A stretch of 64,000 nucleotides of DNA from Nematopogon swammerdamellus (GCA_946902875.1 OX336338.1:13755971-13819970), one strand, 5' to 3'. Shown: positions 21,330-33,134, counted from the first letter of the stretch. Notes: generated by a model from the sequence alone, not told the origin. Translations and numbers: made by a program.

Positions 21330-21960
21330 AAATAATGTTTTGTGTATTATGTTATTCCGGGATATTATACATTGTCATACAAGGTTTCGTCAAAATTCCG
21401 TTCAGTAGTTTTGCGTGATGCGCGTACAGACTAGGCTTGCCATGCCCGGGACTTATCTACTACTTGCAGTCCTTCATAAATAAAGTGGAGAAATGAACGA
21501 TCAATATTTTTCTGTTATAATTTTTACGGCGAACTTTTAGCGTTTTTTTTTTCATAGTGAACCACTTTAGTAAACTACACACTCACTGTGTACACTCGTG
21601 CATATCGTATTGTATATCGTATCGGCATCGACCCCGATTCCACTCCGTGCCGAATTCTTTGCGCGACTTCGAAGTCATGTGTACACACATATTTTTCTTC
21701 CCGGGACAACTTGCACTCTCCGGGACAAAATGATCCTTCGCGCGGGACACGGGACATTGGAGCCTGGCCCGAGACAATCCCAGAAATCCCGGGCACGTGG
21801 CAAGCATAGTACAGTACAGACGCAGACAAAAATTGTTAAAACTGTTCTAACATGTTCAGTTTCCCATTTTAAGACGCCCTTGTCGGTTTTTTTCGAGTAT
21901 ATTGAATGTACAGATTTTTTTGCTTTTTTTTACCATTTTATTTTATTTATAGATTAACCG
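21330..21960 (+). repeat. RTE-like LINE 3' end, copy 2, split by a MITE
   Basis: Text shared with 100-345 (TTCCGTTCAGTAGTTTTGCG, then AACTGTTCTAACATGTTCAG) is interrupted by the inserted element at 21432-21813. Confidence 0.65.
21432..21813. mobile_element. hAT-like MITE inside the RTE-like repeat
   Basis: Ends TAGGCTTGCCATGCCCGGGA and, inverted, TATGCTTGCCACGTGCCCGG. The 8-mer GTACAGAC stands on both sides (21424-21431, 21814-21821), with five extra bases before the right copy. Interior CCCGGGAC/CCGGGACA motifs repeat in both orientations. No transposase. Confidence 0.68.
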
Positions 21961-21973
21961 TATTTGTGTACAG

Positions 21974-22086
21974 ATATAACTTTGCGATGGGCACGGACGG
22001 GCGAGTGTATGAGGGTCGGGGCTGGGAGTACGCCGCTGCACATACGCTGGGCTACAACCGCTGCGCTCTCGGCATCGGTTTCCTCG
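21974..22086 (+). CDS. PGRP-LC: PGRP-LC-like receptor, PGRP domain exon 2
   Basis: Acceptor TGTGTACAG, donor CTCG|gtaagc. It encodes the domain core: YNFAMGTDGRVYEGRGWEY, AAAHTLGYNRCALGIGFLG. The GRGW motif, the AAH/GAH position and the YNR Arg are kept; that Arg is, as I recall, part of the meso-DAP contact in DAP-type PGRPs. This contrasts with the PGRP-LA-like neighbour, which has lost these positions. Phase 2 in and phase 1 out fit the flanking exons. Confidence 0.9.
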
Positions 22087-22370
22087 GTAAGCTGTAAGAG
22101 TAATAAATAATAAATACCTAAAGGAATTCGACTTTCAAATGAAGAAAGTCACTCACTAAGTGCGAGGCTGAGCTGTGTTCAGGTAAACGCCATACGCCTA
22201 CTCGAAGGAAGTAAGTAAACAAGGACGAGGCCGAAGGCCAAAATGTGTTCAGGTAACGTTATACCTATATTTTGGAAAAAATTAAGTAAGGCGAGGCCAG
22301 AGGCCGTCTTGCTTTAAGAAAAAATTCGCGAAGAATGTAAGTAACTAAAAGCGAGGCCGAAGGCCGAACT

Positions 22371-22837
22371 TTTTTTTTTTTTTTATGTAATCCGGTATGG
22401 GTGGCTGAGTCGGAGGGGCCAAAGCACATGCTCTAACGAGTCAATATCACCTCCGAGAAGGTAGGTGCCATACCGGAGACTTCCCTGGATTGCTGGCTAT
22501 ACTGGACTAGAGGAGAACACAACCGAGGTTGCTTGCGGGCGGCCATCATACATCCAGTACGGTGGTACCAACCCAGTCGGCTACAATTTGAGCCTACCAC
22601 CTAGTAAGGGGCAATGGAAGGGACCTACAGTTTTACACCGGTTCCGAACGGTGAAGCAGCGGGTGTAGGTATACCTACACCCGCTGCTTATATATATATT
22701 ATATATAATATTATTATTATATATGCACGTAAATTTTTTCGTCAGAAAAAACTCATTGGTACACGCCGACCGGATTCGAACCTCGGACCTCCCGCATGAG
22801 AAGCCGATGCCCAAACCACTCGGCCACCCGCCGCTCA
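22371..22837 (-). mobile_element. tRNA-headed SINE, copy 1
   Basis: On the - strand it begins with GGTGGCCGAGTGGTTTGGGC (A box) and AGGTTCGAATCCGG (B box), continues through TACACCTGCTGC...GGTTGGTACCACC, and ends GGATTACATAAAA with poly(A). Candidate duplication GAACT (22366-22370, 22838-22842). It is inserted in a GGCCGAAGGCC unit. This copy has an extra 36-bp palindrome and AT-rich stretch. Confidence 0.85.
22654..22689. repeat. perfect 36-bp palindrome
   Basis: AAGCAGCGGGTGTAGGTA is followed directly by its exact inverse complement. It is absent from the other SINE copies, which read on into GCACGTAAATTT. An AT-rich tract follows. Confidence 0.95.
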
Positions 22838-23480
22838 GAACTGTGTTCACTTAAATAATATATTTCTATAAGAAAGTTTCAGACAAACGATACCTATACT
22901 TCCTCGAAGAAGGCAAGTAACTCAGGACGAAGTTGAAGGCCGAGCTGCATACAGGTAAGCGATAAACATTCTCTAAGAACGTAAGTTAGATACTAAGGAC
23001 AAGACCGAAGACCGAGATACGTTCAGGTAAACGTTAAACCTTCTCGAAGAAAGTAACTAACTCACTAAGGGTGAGGCCGAAGGCCGACCTGCGTTCAGGT
23101 AAATAAATATACTTTCTAGAAAAAAGTAAGTCACAAGGGCGAGATCAAAGACGTGAACGTGAATACAGCTCGGCCTCCGGCCGCGCTCTTAGTTACTTTC
23201 TTCGAAAAGGTTTATCGGAAGGCCTTCGGCCTCTTTCCCAGCGACTTACTTTTTTTCGAAAGAGTATATAATTTTTATGTGAACGTCGGGCTGCCTTCGG
23301 CCTTGCTCTAGTGACTTACTTTCTTCAAGAGAGTATAATGTTGACGTGAACGCAGCTCGGCCTTCGGTCCTCGCCCTTAGTGACTTACTTTATTCTAGAA
23401 AGTATATCGTTTACTTACGTGAAAACATCTTGGCTTTCGGCCTATCTCTTAATAATTTTCTTTCCTACCTATATATAATT

Positions 23481-24293
23481 TTCAAATTCACAACCGTTTA
23501 GGCTACAGGGAGTGACAGAAATAAACAAACATACCTACATACCTTACTCGAAAAACATTACCCTCCTTTTAGCTTCGCGCAGTTGGGTAAAAAAACCGAT
23601 CAAAGCTATATTAACAACTCATTTTCGTGATTTTGACCGTTATGCCAATTAAGATTAACACCGTCGCTATAAAATATGTTAAGTTCGCACTTAAACCATT
23701 CGTACGTACTGAAATTTAAAAATATGTTTTAGAACTAACACAAATGAGCTGGTAATACAAAGTTTATGGACTCTTGACACTTTTGGCTCCATTACCTACA
23801 ACATCAGTGATTTCAGCCCATAACGCCTTGGTGAACTAGGTGCCATGTTAGTGATTACCTTTCGTCGTGCTGGCTACACTGGGCTCGACGGAAAACATAA
23901 CTATTTACATGGTCGTTTCATTAAGTTTTAAGGAACATTTAGAAGCACCTTAGTTAGCCATCGATTTATCAAGCTGATAATGAATGAGAAAGTGATAAGA
24001 GTTGAGTTCGAACACACCGCGAGCGAGCGAGGCCACGATCCCCTCCACCCTAGCCTCCGCCTTGCTTTTCTTAAATGAAATCTTACATGGTTGGCTATAG
24101 CATCCACTATACCCGCCCTTTACACTTTGCCCCTCTCGGAACTAGGTGCCCTTTCGTTGTGTTCGGCTACATCGAACTGGAAGGAAAACACTAACCATTT
24201 TTCAGTAGTTTCGGCCGAATTTGTTCAGTGTAACGACGAAGGTAGCAATCCGACTGTTTTGCTGATGATTGAGATGGAGTTGTTGTGTTGCAG
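23481..24293. other. PGRP-LC last intron, SINE fragments
   Basis: Two - strand SINE-body fragments, 23785-23925 (GGTGAACTAGGTGCCATGTT) and 24084-24200 (CGGAACTAGGTGCCCTTTCG). Otherwise unclassified. Confidence 0.55.
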
Positions 24294-24547
24294 GCGATTA
24301 CAGCAGCGACGGTCGGAAGACAAAGCCGACAGCGAAGCAAGTGAGCAACATGTACAGGCTACTCGAGCTCGGCATTCAGCTGGGCCACCTGCGGCGGGAC
24401 TACGTGATCGTGGGCCACCGCGACCTCCGCGACAGCGAAAGCCCCGGCGACCTGCTCTACGACATCATGCACCATTGGCCATCCTACAACACCGCTACCT
24501 ACCGCAACATGACCTGCCAACAAATATTTCAACCCAGCGGCAAATAA
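24294..24547 (+). CDS. PGRP-LC: PGRP-LC-like receptor, PGRP domain terminal exon
   Basis: Acceptor TGTGTTGCAG; the exon runs to TAA at 24545. It encodes GDYSSDGRKTKPTAKQVSNM, LLELGIQLGHLRRDYVIVGH and RDLRDSESPGDLLYDIMHHW, then a short tail ending IFQPSGK. Active PGRP amidases have Cys before the final PG of GHRD....CPG; here it is Ser (ESPG), so zinc cannot be held and the protein should bind, not cleave, peptidoglycan. The four exons together give 241 residues of a type II receptor. AATAAA (24543-24548) overlaps the stop codon. Confidence 0.9.
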
Positions 24548-24548
24548 A
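24543..24548 (+). terminator. poly(A) signal overlapping the stop codon
   Basis: AATAAA spans the TAA stop of PGRP-LC. If used, the 3' UTR would be only 15-30 nt. Another AATAAA lies near 24767. Confidence 0.45.
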
Positions 24549-24574
24549 ACTCATATTGAACTTTTATTCGTGCA

Positions 24575-24745
24575 GTATAGCTATAGAGCGCTGCGCTATG
24601 TATATTAAAAGCTACAAGGCCAAAGAGAAGCACGGGGATAGCACCTACTTCCGACAAGAAAAAGGTGTTATCGTCTGACATCAAAAATGTAGCTGGAGGT
24701 AATATAGACAACCATGTGAGTTTCCTTAAAAATAAGTATGTAAGT
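24575..24745 (+). repeat. degraded SINE body/tail
   Basis: AAGGTGTTATCGTCTGACAT, then a decayed GTAGCTGGAGGTAATATAGACA, and ACCATGTGAGTTTCCTTAAA follow the SINE-tail pattern seen at 47570-47625. Confidence 0.45.
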
Positions 24746-24919
24746 ACCGAAATAACTTGTATTGCAATAAAAGTACAGTACCTAATATTACCTAAAAACT
24801 GCAATATCTCTGTCTCTCTGTTAATGGGTACACTCGAAAATGGCTGAACTTATTTACATGTCGTTTTCTTTCACTAATGTAATAAGGCAAGTCTGGGATG
24901 GTTACCTGTGCTGTTTTCT

Positions 24920-25320
24920 GTTATTAGGGTTCCATATCCGGTACGACGGGACCCTATTACTAAGCCTAAGCCGTCTGTCTGTCTGTCGGTCCGTCCGTCT
25001 GTCTGTCTGTCGGCTGTATCTCTTGAACCGTAATAGGTAGCCCATTGAAATTTTCACACATGTTTTATTATGGCCGATATAACAACAAATTAGAAAAAGT
25101 AAAAAATTCACGGGGGTTCCCATAGAAGAAACCACAAAATATATATGCGCGCGCGCCACCTACCGAATAGATTGTGAGGCATTTTAACTAATCATGACAT
25201 TTAACTAATATGAAGCGTTTCATAACACGCCATAGATGGCATGAGTGGCGCTAACCATGACATGGCGATAAGGAACCCTCGGTGCGCGAGTTCGACCCGC
25301 ACTTGGCCGGTTTTTTAACT
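24920..25320 (+). repeat. widespread lepidopteran repeat, full copy
   Basis: Begins AGGGTTCCATATCCGGTACG, carries CTGTCTGTCGGTCCGTCCGT, GTATCTCTTGAACCGTAATA, TTGAAATTTTCACACATG, and ends GGAACCCTCGGTGCGCGAGT ... GGCCGGTTTTTT. A partial copy is at 34706-34880 and an end fragment near 4680. No coding potential. Confidence 0.7.
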
Positions 25321-28300
25321 AAGCTGCGTTTGCCTGTATGTGCGGTTGCCCTAATTATTATAGAAAGATTTCGACCTATCTCCAGCCTCACATATCTTGA
25401 TACAGACTTGAATTCAAAACAAAACCAAAATCACAAATGACCTGATGATCAGCTAGAACAGTAGCTGCGGAAGCTCCCAAAATAGAGAGATTAATCCATT
25501 AATAAACTTATAGTACTTACCTAGATACATATAAGAACTTATAACAAATAAGTACATAATATGTGTGTGAAGACATTGTCATACCTAATGTTGTAGGTAC
25601 CTATGTGCCTAGTAGCTCGATTCCAATATATATGCTGACTCTAGCTAGACGATCGTATAGATACGCAGTGATACAATAGTCGTTCAGCATAATGAAACTT
25701 GGAATCGTGCTACTGGAACCACTGACGAATGGCGAGATGGACGGGATGATGGGACAAATGAAAAATCTGATGCAATTTGCAAAGTTGTTTATGTATTTTT
25801 GCAAATTGATATAAACTGTGTAAGTTTTACAGCAATAATTCTGCATCTGTTTATCATAAAAGACATGGGATATGACTATGAGAACATCTATAAATATGTT
25901 AAATGTTTATGAACGGCAGTTTCTAACATCCACGCCAACATTGTATGTAAGATTACCTGCTCTACGACATAAGTACTGACTGATATAAGTATAATATACT
26001 CGTAATAGAAAGATGCGCGAGAGCGGTCGCCTCGTGAGACATCGTGCCGCCGCTCATCTTTAGCATTGTTCAATAGCGACATTACGTTAAGAGCACACAC
26101 AAAATGCTCCCTGTATGAATCAAAGTAAGTATGCATTATAGATAATTTTGTTATAATTTTATAATCTTATTAACTATAACATTATGAAGGTGAAAATAAT
26201 TCCAAGCAACATTGCTACTGCCAAAATATAGTATTAATAAATTTGCTTCTATTTCCTTTCATTTCATTTCATAAAAGCAAAAAAATAAATGTATAGTTTA
26301 TTAATAGGAAACCGTAACATAAGCAGACAACATCAATATTATACTTTCTAGAATGTAGTATGTCGTGTGACGTAGAGTGAACAAGTGAGCTGGTGTAGGT
26401 ACTGCCGGCCGAGTGCCGCCAGTAGTGTGCGCCCACTATACACTACAACACAATCAATATACTACACAGTAGCGTATAGGTACATAGTCCACTAATATGC
26501 AGTGAACTAACATATTTTAAACCCTTACAACTAAATATGTTTTCGACTAATGTATAGAAATCACAAAATCATTTAATAATGGTGGGAGAGAATCTTGATG
26601 CATCAACTGAATACTTGAACCGACACAGCTACTCCTCAACGCGAAAAAGAGAAAAAAAAAACAAACAAAAGAATGGTTGTGGAAAAATTTAATCATCTAA
26701 GATCACAATACGTTTTCACTTGTTCTCAGCACAATACAATGTCTTACTTTTATTAGAACCACTTAAAAAAAACAAAGTCAGCATTCTTCATAACAGACGT
26801 GTAACAATTTTTATGTATTTCAAAAACATTACATTCGTGCGAGTAAAACATATGATAGTATTGACGCTCATAACATCACACAGAGATGTATGTAATGTTA
26901 TCAACAGGGAGGTTAGCTCACTCGCGCGCGCACTCTGGTGCAGCATCGTGCGCGTGCGCGCATGCGCGCAGTGCACGCGACAACGCAGCCTCTACTCGCG
27001 CACCTACAAGCGGCGCCGCGTGACATTGCTCAACGCTACACCAGTCGACAGCACGTCCTCCTTCAAAATCATTTTGGCTACAATCACTGGAAATTTCGAA
27101 ACAAATTATATTTTACTTGCTAGGAGAACACGGCACATTGTAACTAAAAAAAAATATCTAAAAATAACAACCCCATAAAGAGGCTTCACAGGATCATATT
27201 CTATAATACCGGCGATGTTGGACTGGGCCCTTAAAATGAGAAGGAGAACTAAACAGTTTGTACAATACATTGTGGCGGTACCTACATAGCCGCGTAGGTT
27301 TATTGGCAGGAACACATTTTAAAATTACAATTGCTCAGGGCATACCTTAATGTTGCTCTATTTTTAATGTGATAAATATTTCGAAATTACGTAAAAATCT
27401 CAACAATGTGAATGGAAAAACATGTTCTCTAATCTGTAAAATAAGCCTACGCGTGCCCAAATACCATTTCTTTTTAGATTTTTTTTACATTTTGAGTTTT
27501 TTTTTCTTAGTTTATCTTTTAAATATTTTTACTGATGACTATGTCAGCTTTCTTTTCCATTGATAAGATATTCTCATTACTTGTTATGCTTCGTTAGATA
27601 CCTATGTGTCACGCTATCATTAAATGTTGTAAAGTACATAGATATTTGCCTTTGGTCTATCGTTACATCACAAAATTAGTTTTGCCACATTACTGAAGAG
27701 ATCATTGTACGCTTTTAAACCTGGACTATTACGTAACCAATAGAATCCAAATATTATCAACATTTAAATGTTATCCGTCGCTCTGAATTTGGGAACTTAA
27801 AAATATCCTAATTTAATAACACGTAAGAGACTCAGGCCCCTACGACACTGCACGGCGCTAATAGTCGACATCTGCTGAGACACGGGTTATTTTAGTAACT
27901 ATGAAATAAATAATTCAATAAAATAAAAATGAATGTTAACCTGAAATTTGAGAAATGATATTGCCATAGATCCATACCTACTGCCATGACTGCTAAATAA
28001 TTTTAACTCAAATATATGGTGATCCAAACTGCATCTTACATTGACACTTGAAGATATCTAGGTAGGTACTATTAACACAGCTTGTATAATAATTCATTTT
28101 AAGACAATTATCTAAATACATATTTCAATTAATATTAGAATTCATTAAAAGACGCAAGTTTTTTACATTTTAATTAATGACAAAAACGCATCTACAAAAG
28201 TAATAAAAAAAATATTATAATAATAATCCTCCACCTATTTCCTCCAACAAACAACACACAAAGTATTACATACAATTTTGAATCACCATGTATCTTGATA

Positions 28301-30200
28301 AACACTGACGTATTTTAATAACCTATGCAATAAACCTTTTAATACTTCACCTTACTGTATTTAAAACAAAGCAAGTATGAAGGTGAAACAAAATAAATTT
28401 CAATGTATCCACGTTTCAATATTCCGTAAGAAAGCTAAATAAAATAGATGTGTGTATTCCAATTCATTCTTGATCCTTATAAAAAGGACTCGACAACCAA
28501 ATTCAGAAAGACGTTAAACGTACCTATCCGAAAGTGTTGACAGTGTGGGCCAGTAAGGACCCTTAGCGGTACAATCCTATCTCCTTGCTTATTAACAACT
28601 CATTAACCTGTCATCGTATATTGACAATTTATCTTTACAGGTTAATGGGTCCTTAAGCTATTCATGTTTTCTAAGAATTTCCATATAAACTTTGACAGTA
28701 AAACATCTTTTTTGTTATCAAAAGTTAATGATAACTCTTCTACTGAAGCGTTTAACGACTGACGATAGGTATTTACTTCATATTACACCAAGTAGGTTAT
28801 ATCGGCGTAACGCCTTGCTGTAAAACATGCAATATATAAATGTTGATACGGTAAACTCAACAAAACTAAACATAAAAAATATTATTTATTAAAAAAAGAC
28901 CACACGTAAAGTCATTTTTGAAATCTTCACAAATATTTCTGACTATTTATAAACTAAATTCGTTCGGCACATTAATTAATCCCGCTGCAGCCATAAGTCC
29001 AATATGACAAGGTATTGTAGAATAAAAAAAAAATACAAAAAACGAAACAAAAACCGCTTATAGCGATATGTAATAATAAGCTTGCGGTGAGCCAAGTGTG
29101 TGTGTGGCTCGAGTGTGAAGAGCGAGCGAGGTGTCTAGGTACACTACACTAGAGGTAGAGAGCTGTCACAGAGGTGAATTTAATTAAACAATAAATAAAT
29201 AGACATTCTTCTATGTTACGTGAAACTAATTACTTACAGCTGCAGCAAATGGATTACACACTTAAATCACATACATTGCATAATTTGTATTCGAAAAGTA
29301 TATTACAAAGAATATGTGATTGTACGCTAGTTAGTACATAGTGGATCAGTCACATCCTCTCATAGAAACAATTATTATTACAGAACGTTTAGAAATTTCA
29401 AGAATTAAGTTATGGCTTTAGCAGGTTTTGGTAGGAAACTGGGTGAAATAGAAAGTGTGTTGCTACGACTTTGGGGACTCCTCTTGAGTTTAATCCTTCA
29501 GAAACTCTTTCAGGATATCTGAAAACAAAATTACTTAGATTAGCTTTACATAAATGTTGGGTTAAATGTATTGACTGTATGCATCAGTTGTCCCTCAGTC
29601 GCACACGAGTTACTGATACCAAAGGAAAAAGGAAAATTTTCAATTTACTTCTTGTGTGAGATTAAGTTCCCCAATAAACTAATATTACTCGATGTTACTG
29701 CATCTTCACCATCCAATCTAAACGCATTTAGTGATTCCGCGATCTGCAGTAGGTACCCGCACTCTATCCACAACTTACCCTTAACCGCTCAGGTGTCGCC
29801 AAGACGAAATCGCCCCACACATTTTTCACAGATTTGTAAAAAAGCCCACGCACCGTGCGACCGTTGTGATGTTGTTGTTTGGTTTGGGGTTGACTCTAGG
29901 CCTGCAAACTAATCCCGCTTGGTTGGGGACCTTCGTGCAAAACCCCGGTCTCCAGCTACCCCAGCCAGCCTATGTCTTCCATGAAAGCCACAAGTCGACC
30001 GGGGTGTCTGCAGACCGCCGCAACGGAAGATGGGGAACGGAGTATGTCCCTTCGTTGGTTGTCAAGCACACTGCGGTGTGATTTCATCACATTCCACTCA
30101 CAGGTGCCCACCTTGTTAGGTCGTATGTAAGTATGTAATGTGTAAAATCATATTATTCAGAAATAGTAGAGTGTATAAAATATTGCGTACGAATACATCG
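25321..30200. other. long AT-rich stretch without a supported gene
   Basis: Few recognisable repeats. Open stretches at 26720-27178 (+) and 29866-30081 (+) have no recognisable domain or splice context. This region lies between the 3' ends of convergent PGRP-LC and Unr, so it may include the Unr terminal exon and 3' UTR on the - strand, but I could not pick the exon out. Confidence 0.4.
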
Positions 30201-30439
30201 ATAACTACACCAAATAAAAATGGTTGAAGCAGCTATGAAATATATTTTTTTTTTCTTTATTTTTCAGGAAATCAACAGCACAAGTTGTACAAATTATACA
30301 CATAGAATGAACATTTACGATGGCCTATTAAAGATTTCCATAAGGGATTACATTAATTACGAGCTAGGAAACATGACATATGGAGATATAAGAAAAAATG
30401 AAAAAAAAACAAAACTGTGGTTATTAATGCATGTGATAC

Positions 30440-30997
30440 TTATTCGCTCATCAATGTCTTTATAATCTCATTTCTGAATTTTGATCTAGATAGGTGAAAA
30501 ATGTCAGTATCAGCAAATAGATCATTGAAGTTACGTACAATTCTAGTGAAAACTGAGTCCTGAGCATAGTTGGTGTGGTGCGCGGGCTCGTGGAGGAGAG
30601 CTGTGTGACGTGTACGACGCTGTGGGACGTTTAGTCCCACAATCCCCACTAGTTCAGTGCTATCCAAGTGTCCGCGCACCACATCAAATAGCAAGGTAGT
30701 ATCTGCTAAGAGTCTCCTCTCTTCAAGGGTAAGTATTTCAAAATTCCGGCAACTCATAATGTAGTTATTCTCTAGTGGCATCCTTACTTTAAAATTCAAA
30801 TGTTTAATACATTTTTTTTGTATCCGTTCTAAACGTAATTTATGAATATCGTATCGCGGAGACCAAATTACACATTTTTTTTACACATTGGCATATTCAA
30901 GCGTACTACGGACGTAGGCAAAATATACTGTCTTGATACAAGAAATATTTGCGAGTGGTTTACACACTCGCAGAACAAATCCAAGATTTTTATATGC
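30440..30997 (-). mobile_element. jockey-like LINE RT, 3' half (split by the hAT-like element)
   Basis: On the - strand it reads KAYKNLGFVLRV, KTVYFAYVRSTLEYAN, then (frame decayed) LNVPQRRTRHTALLHEPAHH, FNDLFADTDIFHLSRSKF, the classic C-terminal region of jockey-type reverse transcriptases. The coding frame continues from the other half at 38300-38620 if the intervening element is left out. T-rich DNA at 30240-30262 may be its poly(A) tail. Confidence 0.75.
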
Positions 30998-31209
30998 TTT
31001 ATTACCATACATCGGAATCCGCGGGGCACGAATGATTCAAGGTTGTTTAGTGATGGGACAATGTATCCACAAATATCGAAACAAATATCGAAAATCGATC
31101 GTTATTTTAGAATAATATGAAATAATGTCGATTATTAAAACTAAGAGTATTTCTATAGAAAATAAGATATAATAAACAAATGTTGTATTTACTTTGTAGG
31201 TACAATACA

Positions 31210-31870
31210 AATCTGTTCAAACCACAATATTAGTTTTATTAGTATGGAATAGAAAGAATTTGATTTTTTTTACCAACTTACACGTGTTACATCATAATGA
31301 TATTGAAGACTTTTTTGTTACTGTTATGAAACTGAATCGATTAGGCTATAAAAATGAACCACCTATTTTTTTATTTAAACACATTATAAAAAAATATTTT
31401 ACATAAAAAAAAGGCCAAGGTCCAAAAAAATAGGTCTTACAGAATTAGTTCATAGTAAGCTAAGAGGGGGTTCTGTATCGGAAATAGATCACTTTTGAAG
31501 AACAAAGAATTTTTTTTTTCACAAAAATTTTTTTTTTTTATGTTAAATGTAAAAAAAAAATTTTCTTAATCGTTTCGGTTTCGTGCTAGGAACAAAAAAG
31601 TCTTCCAACACGTATATCTCTTTCTTTCAGAAATTGTGAAAAACCACAATTTTAGTTTTATTAGTATGGAATAGAAAGAATTTAATTTTTCTTACCAACT
31701 TACACGTGTTACATCATAATGGTCATGAAGACTTTTTTGTTACTGTTATGAAACTGAATCGATTAGGTTATAAAAATCAACCACCTATTTTTTTATTTAA
31801 ATACCTACATAAAAAAATTTTTTACTTAAAAAAAGCCCAAGGTCATTGATTTTATAGGGGGAGTCAGATG
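31210..31870. repeat. direct duplication of a subterminal block
   Basis: A block of about 200 bp (ATTAGTATGGAATAGAAAGA ... CTTACACGTGTTACATCATA ... GAAACTGAATCGATTAGG) occurs at about 31224-31420 and again at about 31645-31845 with few differences. Confidence 0.88.
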
Positions 31871-32430
31871 TACCGTCAGCGATGTTTTAAAGGTAACATG
31901 AAATTAGTCTTCAATTATGTCCTAAGATGGCGCCAGGAGTATCGAATTTGAATTAAATAATTTATTATATTTTTAAATCTGCTAATTATAGAACGATGCT
32001 AAGTGGGAACAACATAGTTAAATTTAAAGATTATTTTATATTAAGTAAAAATTTCAAAATAGTGTATTTTAAGGTTTTCATAATTTTTCCAATAAATATT
32101 TTCATGTTTTGTCAGTCCGTGAGCTTGGCGGATAAAATGTATAATTTCGCCGCTTCTGCATCATAGATGTCAGACCAAAGTTAAGTTGTCCTATTTGTCT
32201 ATAGATGGCATGCCTATTTCTTATTATATTTTTAGTTGCCAAATACCCACCAACCAAACCTGCGTGCAATTCAAATACGCGCGTGCGGTTAGGATAAAGT
32301 GGAGATACCTTCTTTAAAATTATATTTTTTTACCTCACCACCTTTGAAAACGGAAACAAACACGATGGATTAAATATAATAATAATAATAAAAATCGTTA
32401 GCCATTTATAAGAAAATCGACCTCATCGAA
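31871..32430. other. interior of the hAT-like composite, unclassified
   Basis: AT-rich, no coding potential or named repeat recognised. Confidence 0.4.
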
Positions 32431-32790
32431 ATAATTTGTATGACAGCTACCCTTATTTTTTTAAATTAAAAAAAACTAAAAAAGGTACCCCTAGATAATC
32501 GTTTCAAACTACTAAATATGAATTTTCAACGAAATCGGTTGAGCGGTTGAGGCGCAACGTCGCTGGACACATTGCCATAGACAAATTTGTATGACGGCTA
32601 CCCTTATTTTTTCGAATTTTGAAGAAGTAAAAAAATGTACCCCTAGATTATCATTTCAAACTACTAAATACGAATTTTGAACGAAATCGGTTGAGCAGTT
32701 TAGGCACAAGGTCGCTGGGCGGACACACACACACACACATACACACACACACATACATGTTTCTCAAAACCACTTTTTTGGGATCGTTGA
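32430..32790 (+). repeat. tandem RTE-like 3' end, two copies, CA microsatellite
   Basis: TGTATGACAGCTACCCTTAT ... GAAATCGGTTGAGCGGTTGA (32436-32560) recurs at 32588-32710 as TGTATGACGGCTACCCTTAT ... GAAATCGGTTGAGCAGTTTA. The second copy ends in an ACACACAC run. Confidence 0.8.
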
Positions 32791-32812
32791 CAGATATATA
32801 GCCCAAATCTGT

Positions 32813-33134
32813 ACTGTGTGGGGCCGATACTTTAAAAGAATGGCCCCACTGAATCTCTCCCCGTGTATGTCGTAAAAGGCGACTAAGGGATATGACCCCC
32901 TTCTTATATTACTAGGTGGTAGGGTTTAACCCGCCCGGGTTGGTACAACCGCACTGAATGAAAAGTCGGTCCAAACGGCTATGTAAATAGTTTGTGTTTT
33001 CCGTCCAGTTCAGTGTAGCCGGCACGACCGAAGGGAAGCACTGACTTGGCACCAAGTTCACCCGGTGTTATGGGCATCACGGATGTTGTAGGTGATGTAG
33101 CCAACCGTGCCAGTTTCAATAAAAAAAAAAAAAA
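32813..33134 (+). mobile_element. SINE with GGGGCC-hairpin head on the shared body
   Basis: The head GTGTGGGGCCG...GGCCCCAC can fold, and is followed by GTCGTAAAAGGCGACTAAGG. Then comes the same body as the 5S-headed SINE (TAGGGTTTAACCCGCCCGGG, GGTTGGTACAACCGCACTGA) and tail (GATGTAGCCAACCGTGCCAG, poly(A)). Confidence 0.78.

Larger units (their letters stand above)
22130..23480. repeat. GGCCGAAGGCC-centred repeat cluster 2 (mirror arrangement)
   Basis: At least seven + oriented units (22130-23130; consensus AACTAAGGGCGAGGCCGAAG, then GCGTTCAGGTAAACGATAAA, then CCTTCTCGAAGAAAGTAAGT) are followed by about five - oriented units (23150-23470; GCTCGGCCTTCGGCC, AGTGACTTACTTTCTTC). One + unit is split by a SINE at 22371-22837. 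The arms face each other, giving a foldback of more than 1 kb in the last PGRP-LC intron. Confidence 0.88.

Noticed and set aside
22130..23480. CRISPR-like array
   Set aside because: Repeats are diverged, in both orientations, lack unique equal-length spacers, and the genome is a eukaryote.
26720..27178. 152-codon open frame
   Set aside because: No domain, signal peptide or splice context; mixed AT- and GC-rich composition and no codon bias. Could be untranslated sequence.
29866..30081. 71-codon open frame starting with a hydrophobic stretch
   Set aside because: It resembles a signal peptide superficially, but nothing downstream is recognisable and no exon partner fits.
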